From Steroidobacteraceae bacterium (GTDB lineage Bacteria; Pseudomonadota; Gammaproteobacteria; Steroidobacterales; Steroidobacteraceae), in NCBI GenBank assembly GCA_041395505.1, contig JAWLAG010000001.1, forward strand, positions 1,364,001 through 1,428,000: a stretch of 64,000 nucleotides of DNA, in the 5' to 3' direction. Position 1 is the stretch's first letter; each line of letters starts with the position of its first letter. Made by a program: the position numbers and the translations under genes. A model generated the notes under the pieces. That model was not told the DNA's origin. It made no database searches and saw only the letters and a list, made by a program, of their open reading frames with translations. This document shows, one piece after another, positions 33,201-40,843 of the stretch.

Positions 33201-34926
33201 GGGCTACAACCTCCTCACCCACCTGCTCGGCCAGACCGTGGAAGAGGTCGCCGAGAAGGTCCGTGCGTATCGCAAGGCCTGGCACGAGGCGGGCCACAAG
33301 GGCAAGGGCCAGGTGACGCTGATGTTGCACACCCTGGTCGGCCCGGACGCCGAGGATGTCGAGCGGGCGGTGCGCCAGCCGCTCAAGGATTACCTCAAGA
33401 GCGCGATGTTCCTGGTCAAGGCGGCCGCGTGGCAGTTCCCGACCTTCAAGCAGATGTCGCAGGAGCAGGGGCGGACGCTCGATGAATTCTTCGCCAATAT
33501 TTCCGACGAAGACCTGGATGGCCTGCTGGAATTTGCTTTCCAGCGATACTTTCACACCAGTGGATTGTTCGGTACACCCGCGACCTGCCTCGCGATGGTG
33601 GACAAGGTGCGTAGTGCCGACATCGACGAAATCGCCTGCCTGATCGACTTCGGTATTCCAACGCAGACAGTGCTCGATCACCTCCCTTACCTCAACGAAT
33701 TGCGCGCTTCGGCGCAAAGTGGCGATACCCTTCGGCCGGCCGAGGACTATTCCCTGCCGGCATTGCTACGCGATCATCAAGTCACGCATTTCCAATGCAC
33801 ACCGTCGATGGCGACCATGCTGGTCGGGGACCCGGACGCGGCATCAGGCCTGTCGGGCTTGCGTCAGATGATGGTAGGCGGCGAGGCGTTTCCACCCGAG
33901 CTCGCGCGCAATCTCGCGAAGCTCGTGGGCGGACGGGTCACCAACATGTACGGCCCTACGGAAACCACCATCTGGTCCGCGGTAGGTGACGTAGCGGCAG
34001 CGAATGGGCGGGCGCCGACATCCCCGGTATCGATTGGCCGGCCACTGCCGAACCAGAGCGTGTACGTGCTCGATGCGCGCCAGCAGCGCATGCCGATTGG
34101 CCTCGTCGGCGAACTGGTCATCGGAGGCGAGGGCGTCGTGCGTGGCTACTGGCAGCGCAGCGAGCTCACGGACGAGCGCTTCCTCGCCGACCCGTATGCG
34201 CCCGGCACATCGCCACGCATGTACCGCACCGGCGATCTGGCCCGCTATCTGCCCGACGGGCGCATCGAGTGCCTGGGGCGGCTGGATCATCAGATCAAGA
34301 TTCGCGGCTACCGGGTGGAACTTGGCGAAATCGAAGCGCTGCTGCGAGCTGTGGACTCCGTACAGGAAGCTGCGGTCATATTGCGTGAAGATCAACCCGG
34401 CGACCAGCGGCTCGTCGCCTACGTGCGCCCGGCGTCCGGACACGAATTCAAACCCGAGGACCTCAAATCCAGCCTGCGTCGCCAGCTGCCGGAATTCATG
34501 GTGCCATCGCTCATGGTACGCGTCAGCGAATTGCCGCTGACACCGAACGGCAAGCTCGATCGCAAGGCGTTGCCGGCCCCCGCGCGGGCGGAGCGCGTGC
34601 CAAGCGAGACCATTGCACCGCCTGTGGGCGAGGCGGAGGCTACGATCACCGACATCTGGAAACGTGCGCTCGGCCTGTCGCAGGTCGGCACCAGGGAGAA
34701 TTTCTTCGATATCGGCGGTCACTCGCTGCTCGTGGTACAGGTGCTGGCGGAACTGCGGCAGAAGTTCTCGCGACCCATCCAGATGACCGATCTGTTCAAG
34801 CACACGACCATCGAGGCGCTGGCCGGGTTCCTCGGCGGGGATGGCGCTTCGGCCAAGCCGATCGATCGCAGCAAGGCGCGAGCCGAAGCCCGGCGGGCGG
34901 CCTTGGGACGCCGCCGCCGCGGCTGA
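30238..34926 (+). CDS. NRPS: formyltransferase - vestigial condensation - adenylation with inserted luciferase-like monooxygenase - carrier
   Basis: A 1562-residue synthetase. Residues 1-200 are a formyltransferase N-domain with Asn99, His101 (NFHDGPLP) and Asp137; the His-to-Asp gap of 36 equals that in E. coli Fmt. Residues about 320-560 look like the rear half of a condensation domain and lack HHXXXDG. The adenylation domain has YTSGSTGKPKG near 715, FDISVLELFW, then a luciferase-like FMN monooxygenase of about 350 residues (800-1155) inserted before the A5 motif MYGPTETT (about 1237). A7-A10 follow (YRTGDLARY, RGYRVELGEIE, NGKLDRKALP). The carrier Ser is Ser1496 in DIGGHSLL. The insertion matches the MupA/Atu3671-type (TIGR04020) arrangement. 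Start ATG 30238, 13 bases after the hydrolase. Confidence 0.93.
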   Translation: MSPGTRAARPFSAVVLGEQSLLIQCCELLLARGHAIRAVVARNRRIVEWCRDHSISCSADFETLERDVPQGSVDYLFSITNLRMLPERLLGLPARMAINFHDGPLPRYAGLNAPVWAIANGEAEHGITWHVMQKGADTGDILVSRRFAIPPDATVFALNAECYQAGLDGFTELVDHIERDALAPRRQDTADRSYFGLSKRPRAAGLLDFSRSAADLARLVRALDFGPYPNPVLLPKLALDAEILLVREAQAVSAAGGAEAGTIEAADSGGITVRCAEGALHIRRLSDLKGADVALATAISRHQLAAGTRLPALERSQADQIDAEIAHIVRHEPYWQQVLQRIEPNELPFAERTSETGATATRELPDLGLDNTSVAAACIALVARLSGRTEFGVGVVTAALMDKPEWLRRFLVPILPMPVDVSMHDGFSRFLGKCASSLADLEQRGAYQCDLIAREPELRGAADPHDLPLRVLRPEAAGQVPSQFLQGAALAIIAPLDGSRPSLVYSRAHFTDAALGDFLDCLAVFARAVAANPDGSIGLLPVLARDTESRLEGFERGELRKTDDLGLCVHQLIEAQTARTPQRIACIFEGEQLSYAELNAAANRLARLLTARGVKRGDLVGVMVERSIEMMISLLATHKAGAAYVPLDPVYPADRIEYMIEDAKLATVITQRAFASRVEPDRAVVLEDLVTRLAGESPDNPGIDVRNTDLAYVIYTSGSTGKPKGVMVEHRNVANFMIGMDARLDAEPGVWLAVTSISFDISVLELFWTLARGFTVVIYADAVRQKAVKAPQRVTRSGAKGLDFSFFYWNVAKDESDYDEEKYRLLIEGAKYADANGFSAVWNPERHFEAFGGLFPNPSVTTAALAMITRHVALRAGSCVVPLHSAIRIAEEWAVVDNLSNGRVGLSIAAGWAPPDFAIRPENFANAKQVMFETTEVVKRLWRGERVSFPGPKGEVMVRTLPRPVQRDLPIWMTTAGNVESFVQAGQKGYNLLTHLLGQTVEEVAEKVRAYRKAWHEAGHKGKGQVTLMLHTLVGPDAEDVERAVRQPLKDYLKSAMFLVKAAAWQFPTFKQMSQEQGRTLDEFFANISDEDLDGLLEFAFQRYFHTSGLFGTPATCLAMVDKVRSADIDEIACLIDFGIPTQTVLDHLPYLNELRASAQSGDTLRPAEDYSLPALLRDHQVTHFQCTPSMATMLVGDPDAASGLSGLRQMMVGGEAFPPELARNLAKLVGGRVTNMYGPTETTIWSAVGDVAAANGRAPTSPVSIGRPLPNQSVYVLDARQQRMPIGLVGELVIGGEGVVRGYWQRSELTDERFLADPYAPGTSPRMYRTGDLARYLPDGRIECLGRLDHQIKIRGYRVELGEIEALLRAVDSVQEAAVILREDQPGDQRLVAYVRPASGHEFKPEDLKSSLRRQLPEFMVPSLMVRVSELPLTPNGKLDRKALPAPARAERVPSETIAPPVGEAEATITDIWKRALGLSQVGTRENFFDIGGHSLLVVQVLAELRQKFSRPIQMTDLFKHTTIEALAGFLGGDGASAKPIDRSKARAEARRAALGRRRRG

Positions 34927-34938
34927 TCCAGCCGGCGC

Positions 34939-35649
34939 GTGGCAGCAGGCGGCAACAGCATCGACATTTTTTACGCGCGGCTCGATGATCCGCGCCTGCA
35001 GGCGTTGGGCGATCTTTGCAACGACGACGAGCACGCACGCGCGTCGCGCTTTCGCTTCCCGCGCGATGCAAGGCGCTACCGGGTCGGTCGCGGCGCGTTG
35101 CGCGTGATCCTGGGTCGCGCGACGGATACGGATCCAGAGCGCGTTCGACTGCTGGCCGGAGCGAACCAACGGCCAGGGCTTGCGGATCTGCCGCGCTCGC
35201 GACTCGATTTCAATGTCAGCCATAGCGAGGAAATCCTGCTGATCGGTCTCTCGCATGGCATGCAACTCGGCGTGGACGTCGAGATATTGCGCAAGGTCGA
35301 AATGGCCCATGCCCTTGCGCGCGAACACTATTCGGCCTATGAGGCCCTGCAATTGCGCGAGGCGGCGACGCAGGAGCGTGACCGCGTGTTCCTCGGTGTC
35401 TGGGTGCGCAAGGAAGCTTGCGTCAAGGCGAGCGGTGTTGGCATCACGGCCGATCTGCGCAGCTTTACCGTCGGCTGCGGCCCGCAATCACTGCAGGTGG
35501 AGGTACCCATCGAGCGGGGCAGCAATGCGGTGGTTGCCATGCACGTGCAGTCCATTGCGCTCCCGGGGCCCTGTCTCGCTGCGTGTGCGAGTCTCGGAGC
35601 GGAATCGCCCCGCGAGCTGCGTGTCACGGAGTTTGCCGGCGCGTGCTAG
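34939..35649 (+). CDS. 4'-phosphopantetheinyl transferase, Sfp type
   Basis: A 236-residue Sfp-family enzyme. The signature blocks are FNVSHSEEILLIGLS, LGVDVEILR (Asp and Glu for metal) and FLGVWVRKEACVKASGVG. It converts apo-carrier domains to the holo form by adding phosphopantetheine from CoA, and is last in the PKS-NRPS operon, 12 bases after the NRPS. This placement makes the pathway self-contained. The start is GTG at 34939 with no clear ribosome-binding site, consistent with coupling to the upstream gene. Confidence 0.92.
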   Translation: MAAGGNSIDIFYARLDDPRLQALGDLCNDDEHARASRFRFPRDARRYRVGRGALRVILGRATDTDPERVRLLAGANQRPGLADLPRSRLDFNVSHSEEILLIGLSHGMQLGVDVEILRKVEMAHALAREHYSAYEALQLREAATQERDRVFLGVWVRKEACVKASGVGITADLRSFTVGCGPQSLQVEVPIERGSNAVVAMHVQSIALPGPCLAACASLGAESPRELRVTEFAGAC

Positions 35650-35674
35650 GGAAGCTCTGCCCGGAATTCTGGTT

Positions 35675-36805
35675 CTAGATCAGGCGCTTGGCCTTGGCGA
35701 GCCGAAGAACGAGCTGCTCGTAGTTGCCGACCATGGATTTTTCGGTGAACTTCTCGTAGTACAGGGCCTGGGCGCTCGCGCCCATGCGGGCCGCCAGATC
35801 GCGGTCCGATGCCAGCCCAAGGATCTTCCCGGCGATGGCCTGCGGCGAACGCGGTGGCACCAGAAAGCCTGTGCTGCCGTCCCGAATGACTTCCGGTACG
35901 CCGCCAACGCTCGCGCCCACGATGGGCTTGCCGTAGGCCATGACCTCGAGGAGCCCAAGCGGCATGCCTTCCCAGATCGAGGAACTGACGAAGATATCCG
36001 ACACCGCCAGGAAGCGCGGCACGTCCTTGCGATAACCGAAGAATTCGACGGCCGATTCGATGCCGAGCGCAGCCGCCTGCTGCTCGAGCTCCGGACGCAG
36101 TTCGCCATCGCCGACGATGAGGAATTTTGCGCGCGGGTATTGCGCGAGGACGGCTGGCATCGCGTCGACGAAATAGTGCGTGCCTTTCTGTTCGGTCAGC
36201 CGCGACACACTGATGGCGATGGGCCAGTTGTCGGCGAGCCCCAGCGTCGCCTTGAGCTCCGCCACGTCGAATGGCTCGGGCCGCATGTCGACGCCATTGG
36301 CGATGACATCGATCTTGCGCGGTGAGATGTGCTCGAACTCGATCAGATCGTTGCGCGAATGCTGCGACACTGCGACGACGCGGTCGACCAGATGGGAGAC
36401 GAGCCTTTCGGCGATCATGTAGCGCTGGTGGTCCGGGAAGGCGCGCGAATGGTCGGTGTGGATGCGGATCGGCGTGCGCGCGAGGCTGGCTGCGATCGCA
36501 CCTTCGACGAACGGGTGGGTGTTGTGCGTGTGGATCGCATCGATGCGCTCGCGCTTCAGGAGCTTGGCGAGTGCCATGATCGATTTACGGGTCCGGCCAC
36601 GCGCATCCTCGGGGATCACGTGCACCGGTATGCCGGCCGCTTCGAGTTCCGGTGTAAAGAACCCCTTGCGCAGCAGACAGCAGACCGAGGGCTCGAAGCG
36701 GTTGGTGTCGATGCGTCGTGCCAGGCAGGACACGATGCGCTCGAGTCCGCCCACATTCAGTGAGCGCGTGACCTGCATGATGCGAATCTTGCGCGGTTCG
36801 TTCAA
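35675..36805 (-). CDS. GT4 glycosyltransferase
   Basis: A 376-residue GT-B enzyme. IMQVTRSLNVGGLERIV is the acceptor-side glycine loop; the donor site has VIANGVD, AISVSRLTEQKGTHYFVDAM and IWEGMPLGLLEVMAYG with both EX7E Glu residues. The start is TTG at 36805 preceded by GAGAGA. It is the last gene of the leftward nucleotide-sugar operon, separated from the preceding gene by a strong hairpin (36826-36848), and is convergent with the phosphopantetheinyl transferase. Confidence 0.86.
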   Translation of the reverse strand: MNEPRKIRIMQVTRSLNVGGLERIVSCLARRIDTNRFEPSVCCLLRKGFFTPELEAAGIPVHVIPEDARGRTRKSIMALAKLLKRERIDAIHTHNTHPFVEGAIAASLARTPIRIHTDHSRAFPDHQRYMIAERLVSHLVDRVVAVSQHSRNDLIEFEHISPRKIDVIANGVDMRPEPFDVAELKATLGLADNWPIAISVSRLTEQKGTHYFVDAMPAVLAQYPRAKFLIVGDGELRPELEQQAAALGIESAVEFFGYRKDVPRFLAVSDIFVSSSIWEGMPLGLLEVMAYGKPIVGASVGGVPEVIRDGSTGFLVPPRSPQAIAGKILGLASDRDLAARMGASAQALYYEKFTEKSMVGNYEQLVLRLAKAKRLI

Positions 36806-36825
36806 TTATTCTCTCGCACAATCCC

Positions 36826-36848
36826 GCCGGTTGCGCGCTGCAACCGGC
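36826..36848 (-). terminator. Perfect 9-bp GC-rich hairpin within the sugar operon
   Basis: GCCGGTTGC and GCAACCGGC form a perfect 9-bp stem with a 5-base loop, just downstream of the SAF-oxidoreductase stop and upstream of the glycosyltransferase start. There is no T-run on the transcribed side, so it is not a classical rho-independent terminator. It could be a transcript-stabilising or partial-termination element that lowers expression of the distal glycosyltransferase. Confidence 0.45.
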
Positions 36849-36854
36849 CCGGCC

Positions 36855-38168
36855 TCAGCCAGCGCGTGCCCGATGCGCTGATGCTGCCGGGAAAAACCTG
36901 GCCGTTTGCTCCGCGCGCAGGCGATCGCACAACCTGCCATCCGGGAGCTCGACGTCGGCGTAGGTGATCGGGCTGTCCTTGGTAATGTCGCGAAGGAGCC
37001 TGCAACCCACGGATTGCGCCATCGGCAGATAGTCCTCGCGCACACAGAGATCGGCTCGCTCGATGAGTCCGTACGCAGCAAAGCCGCCCATTCCATCCAG
37101 CATTTCCCCGGCGCGAAGATCCTTCTTGGCGGTCGCAACGGTATCACAGACAGGCGCTCCGCGCGGCGTGAGGGTCGGATCGTTGAACAACGCGGCGCGC
37201 GCGACGGAATGGGGCAGTTGCAGATGCGGCAGGTGATAGGGCGTGTAGAACATATAAAGAGGACCGGCGCCAAACTTGAAGTATTGCATGTACTCCTGTT
37301 TCACCTTGTCGTCGTTGTAGCCGATGACGAACGCGCCGGTGTGCGGTTCCGCGCCCAACACGAAGTCGACGATACCGCCGTTGCGAAAGTCCTCGGGCGA
37401 GAAGTGTTGCAGGAGATCCTTGACATGTGCGCACTCGTGTCCGTGCATGCCGCGGATGGCGGGAACGAAGCCGGTGGCGTTGCCCATCAGTGCCGATTCG
37501 AGCGCGAGCTTGGAGCCGTCGGCGAACGAGGCGACCATGGCCGGTTTCTGGCCGTGCTTTGCAGCGAATTCGCGTTGCGTGTCGGGGTTGCGGTAGCGAT
37601 TGAGGAAGCCCTTGATCTGTCCCATGCAGACGGGTTTGTAGCCGATGCTGTCGACGAACCGGAAGAGGTTCATGGCAACGCCGGGTTCATCGCCATCCGT
37701 ATAGGTATAGACGACACCGGCACTGTCGGCATGTGCCTTGAGGATGGGGCCGACGGTCGCGTCCACCTCGGCGTTCATGAGCACCACGTGCTTGCCATTC
37801 TGGATGGCCGCCGAGGCGACCTGGGCGCCCACTTCCACATCGCCCGTCGAGTCGATGACGACGTCGACCTGGCCGGCCCGGCAAATGGCCAGGTAGTCAT
37901 CGGTCACGAGCGGCTGGCCGCGTTCGATTGCCTTGTCGATTGCCTCGGGCGAGCTGCCGACGACCGCCGCCTTGATGCCGGTCTGCGAATACGCGCTGAG
38001 CGCCTGCTCGACGGTACGGTTGGCAATGGCGACCAGGCGCATGCCCGTGGTGACGGTGAGGAACTGCCGGGCGATGCCCCGTGCCATGTAGCCGGCGCCG
38101 ACCATGGCAACGCGGATCGGCCGACCCTCGGCTTCCCGGCGCTTCAGAACGGTGTCGATGATGATCAT
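36855..38168 (-). CDS. NAD(P)-dependent oxidoreductase with C-terminal SAF domain (homoserine dehydrogenase-like)
   Basis: A 437-residue protein. The N-terminal Rossmann domain has RVAMVGAGYMARGIARQF. A catalytic-type middle region contains YTYTDGDEPGVAMNL and FAAKHGQKPAM. The C-terminal part (about 345-420, from TVATAKKDLRAGEMLDG) is a SAF domain. This DrgA/homoserine dehydrogenase-like family with SAF domain is found in O-antigen and natural-product loci; the substrate is usually unknown. ATG 38168 overlaps the epimerase stop in an ATGA arrangement. It may reduce a keto group during synthesis of an unusual sugar. Confidence 0.8.
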   Translation of the reverse strand: MIIIDTVLKRREAEGRPIRVAMVGAGYMARGIARQFLTVTTGMRLVAIANRTVEQALSAYSQTGIKAAVVGSSPEAIDKAIERGQPLVTDDYLAICRAGQVDVVIDSTGDVEVGAQVASAAIQNGKHVVLMNAEVDATVGPILKAHADSAGVVYTYTDGDEPGVAMNLFRFVDSIGYKPVCMGQIKGFLNRYRNPDTQREFAAKHGQKPAMVASFADGSKLALESALMGNATGFVPAIRGMHGHECAHVKDLLQHFSPEDFRNGGIVDFVLGAEPHTGAFVIGYNDDKVKQEYMQYFKFGAGPLYMFYTPYHLPHLQLPHSVARAALFNDPTLTPRGAPVCDTVATAKKDLRAGEMLDGMGGFAAYGLIERADLCVREDYLPMAQSVGCRLLRDITKDSPITYADVELPDGRLCDRLRAEQTARFFPAASAHRARAG

Positions 38169-38710
38169 GGTGCCGCTAGCTCCCGTTCGTAATCAGGCCA
38201 GCCACGATCCGCCGCGGAGACGATCTCGACCGGTCGCGGCCATTGTATGGCGAACGCCGGGTCGTCGTAGCGAACGCCGTAGGCAGAATGGCGCTCGAAG
38301 CGGTGGCTGGTGAGATATGTAAAGGCGCTATCGTCGCACAAGCTGAGCGCCCCGTGCGCGCAACCCTCTGGAATGTACAAGGCACGGCCATTGTCAGCCG
38401 TCAGCTCGATGCCGAACCACTGACAGTGGGTCGGCGAGTCGCGCCGAAGATCCAGGGCAACGTCGTAGATCGCGCCGCGAGTGCAGTTGACGATCTTGAC
38501 CTCCGCATGGGGCGCACGTTGCAGGTGCATCCCGCGCAAGGTGCCCGACCGCGGGTTGTGGGCTGTATTGATCTGCACGATTTGCGCCGTCAGGCCGCCA
38601 CGCGCGAGTTCGTCGCTGCACCACTGCCGGGCGAAGTAGCCGCGCTCGTCGCGTAGGGGTTCGAGTTCGAGGACATGCACGCCGGGAATTGGCGTGGCGT
38701 GCAGCTTCAT
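38165..38710 (-). CDS. dTDP-4-dehydrorhamnose 3,5-epimerase-like cupin (RfbC family)
   Basis: A 181-residue cupin. GVHVLELEPLRDERGYFAR, TLRGMHLQRAP (catalytic-type His) and YIPEGCAHGALSL match the RfbC/RmlC family, which epimerises 4-keto sugars at C3 and/or C5. ATG 38710 is preferred because it overlaps the TGA of the cytidylyltransferase (ATGA); an upstream in-frame start would overlap by 43 bases. Its partner genes suggest a CDP- or UDP-linked sugar rather than dTDP-rhamnose. Confidence 0.85.
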   Translation of the reverse strand: MKLHATPIPGVHVLELEPLRDERGYFARQWCSDELARGGLTAQIVQINTAHNPRSGTLRGMHLQRAPHAEVKIVNCTRGAIYDVALDLRRDSPTHCQWFGIELTADNGRALYIPEGCAHGALSLCDDSAFTYLTSHRFERHSAYGVRYDDPAFAIQWPRPVEIVSAADRGWPDYERELAAP

Positions 38711-39498
38711 GCCTGCGCGGGATGCGTCTTCCAGAGCATCCACGGACACTCGCCGCGCGCTTCCATGCGATCGTAGGCGACTTTGTCCTTGAAAGTGTCC
38801 ATGGGTTGCCAGAAGCCGTCATGGTGCCAGGTAATCAGTTTGCGCTCCGAGATGAGGCGCTGGAACGGCTCCTCGACCAGTTCTTCGCCTTCGTGCAGGT
38901 AGTCGAAAATCGACTGGCGAAGGATGAAATAACCGCCGTTGAGATAGGAGCCATTGCCCTGCATCGGGCGAATGTTCCTGACGTGGCCGTCATTCGTCGC
39001 ATCGACCAGGTGAAAGGTCTGTTGCGGTTGTACCGAGGCGAAACTGGCGACCGCATCCTTGCCACCGAAGTCGGCGATCATCTTGTCGAGAGCGATGTCG
39101 CCGAGTCCATCGGAATAGTTGGCGAGGAACGCCGGCTCATCGCGCAGATAGCTGCGCACGCGCAGCAACCTCTGGCCGATGTTCGAGTGCATGCCCGTAT
39201 CGACGAAGGTGATGCGCCAGTCGTGGATATCACTCGAGTGCAATTGCAGGCGTCGACCGCCTTCGGACATGGTGAAGTCGTTGGATACGTACTCGGAATA
39301 CTGCAGGAAATACTCGCGAATCAGATCGCCGCGATAGCCGAGGCAGAGGATGAAGTCCTTGTGGCCGAAATGCGCGTAATAGCGCATCAGGTGCCAGATG
39401 ATCGGGCGCGTGCCGATCGGCACCAGGGGCTTCGGTATCGTATCCGAGTGCTCGCGCAATCGGGTTCCGAGGCCGCCGCAGAAGAGTACGACTTTCAT
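38707..39498 (-). CDS. rfbF: Glucose-1-phosphate cytidylyltransferase-like nucleotidyltransferase
   Basis: A 263-residue GT-A fold nucleotidyltransferase. KVVLFCGGLGTRLREHSDTI followed by PKPLVPIG is the nucleotide-binding entry, and FLANYSDGLGDIALDK carries the metal-binding Asp; the pattern fits RfbF, which makes CDP-glucose. ATG 39498 starts directly at this motif, 10 bases after the stop of the dehydrogenase gene; a frame extending upstream is not expected. A CDP-glucose 4,6-dehydratase gene is not in the window. Confidence 0.85.
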   Translation of the reverse strand: MKVVLFCGGLGTRLREHSDTIPKPLVPIGTRPIIWHLMRYYAHFGHKDFILCLGYRGDLIREYFLQYSEYVSNDFTMSEGGRRLQLHSSDIHDWRITFVDTGMHSNIGQRLLRVRSYLRDEPAFLANYSDGLGDIALDKMIADFGGKDAVASFASVQPQQTFHLVDATNDGHVRNIRPMQGNGSYLNGGYFILRQSIFDYLHEGEELVEEPFQRLISERKLITWHHDGFWQPMDTFKDKVAYDRMEARGECPWMLWKTHPAQA

Positions 39499-39508
39499 GC
39501 CCTCAAGC

Positions 39509-40843
39509 CTAACGCCCCACGCCCAAATAGTGGGAAAAATCCGCCGGATCGAGATTGCGCCGGCCATCGACGACGATTGGATCGCGTCCAATCTCGCGCA
39601 ATAGCTGCGGCAAAACCGTGAACTCGTCCCACTTCGTAACCTGGATCAGGACATCCGCCTCGCGTATCGCCTCGATGAGCGACGAGGCGACCGTTACGCC
39701 GGTCATTGCAGGATGCCCTTCGGCGCGCGCCACGGGATCGTAGGCCGTGATGCGCGCCTTGCGCTCGCGCAGGATGCGAATGATTGGAAACGCAGGTGAC
39801 TCGCGCAGGTCGTCGGTGTCCGGTTTGAAGGCAAGGCCCAGCACCGTGACTGCGCGACCGGCGAGATCCGGGACTGCACGATCCAGCAGCTTGATGAGTT
39901 CCGCAGGCTGGGACGCATTGATCGACAGCACGCTCGTGAGCATGGGCATTTCGAGGCCGAGGTGGCGGCCCTGTGCCGCCAGCGCGGTGACGTCCTTCGG
40001 CAGGCAGCTGCCGCCGAAACCGCATCCGGCTTCGAGAAATCCCGTAATGGCTGCGCGGTTGACGCCGCCGTCCGCTCGCCGTTGCGTGAAATAGGCGGCT
40101 GCATGCACGCCGCGCATGACCTCCGCCACGTCGATGTCGCCGATGGCGCTGCAGAGGCGGCCGATCTCGTTCGAGAACGAGATCATTGTCGCGAGCACGG
40201 AGTTCGATGCGTACTTGATCATCTCGGCGGTACGGCAATTGGTATGGATGCGCGGCACGAAAGCGGGGTAGGGCGTGTAGACCGCCGCAATGCTCTGGCG
40301 CGAACGTCCATCGAGTCCGCCAACGACGATACGGTCAGGGTCCGTGAAATCGGCGATGGCCTGTCCTTCGGTAAGGAATTCCGGATTCATGCCCAGGCCG
40401 AAGTCGTGCCCGGCCTGCCGGCCGCTGCCGGCCTCCAGCGCCGCGCGCACCGGCCCGTCGGTGGTGCCGGGAATGACGGTGCTCTTGACGACGACGCAGT
40501 GATAATCCGCTTTGCGCCGCAACGCCGCGCCAATCTGCTGCGCCGCCGTGGTCACGTATTGCAGGTCGATGCGGCCGTCGCGTGCCGGCGTACCAACGGC
40601 GATGAAAGTGATATCCGAATTGAGTACCGCGGCCTCGAGATCGCCGGTTGCGCGCAGGGTCTTGCCAACGGTGCGCTGCAGCAGCTCGGGCAAGCCGACT
40701 TCATGGATCGGCGCCTGGCCTTTGTTGATGTGATCGACCTTGGCTGGATCGACGTCGACGCAGATGACCTCGTGGCCGCGGTCCGCGAGGCAGGCGCCCG
40801 TGACCAGGCCAACGTAACCCGTGCCTATGATGGAGATGCGCAT
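39509..40843 (-). CDS. Nucleotide-sugar (UDP-glucose/GDP-mannose) 6-dehydrogenase
   Basis: A 444-residue dehydrogenase. RISIIGTGYVGLVTGACLAD is the NAD fold, and Cys280 in GFGGSCLPKD is the catalytic thiol. VVVKSTVIPGTT and VLGLAFKPDTDDLRESP are typical of the family. It oxidises a nucleotide sugar to the uronate with two NAD. The SCLPKDV pattern is closer to GDP-mannose-type enzymes, but the adjoining decarboxylase-like gene argues for UDP-glucuronate as product. Its ATG overlaps the preceding stop by one base (TGATG). Confidence 0.9.
   Translation of the reverse strand: MRISIIGTGYVGLVTGACLADRGHEVICVDVDPAKVDHINKGQAPIHEVGLPELLQRTVGKTLRATGDLEAAVLNSDITFIAVGTPARDGRIDLQYVTTAAQQIGAALRRKADYHCVVVKSTVIPGTTDGPVRAALEAGSGRQAGHDFGLGMNPEFLTEGQAIADFTDPDRIVVGGLDGRSRQSIAAVYTPYPAFVPRIHTNCRTAEMIKYASNSVLATMISFSNEIGRLCSAIGDIDVAEVMRGVHAAAYFTQRRADGGVNRAAITGFLEAGCGFGGSCLPKDVTALAAQGRHLGLEMPMLTSVLSINASQPAELIKLLDRAVPDLAGRAVTVLGLAFKPDTDDLRESPAFPIIRILRERKARITAYDPVARAEGHPAMTGVTVASSLIEAIREADVLIQVTKWDEFTVLPQLLREIGRDPIVVDGRRNLDPADFSHYLGVGR

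Noticed and set aside
38711..38749. Upstream start for the 3,5-epimerase
   Set aside because: It would overlap the cytidylyltransferase by 43 bases; the ATGA start at 38710 fits the coupling seen at neighbouring junctions.
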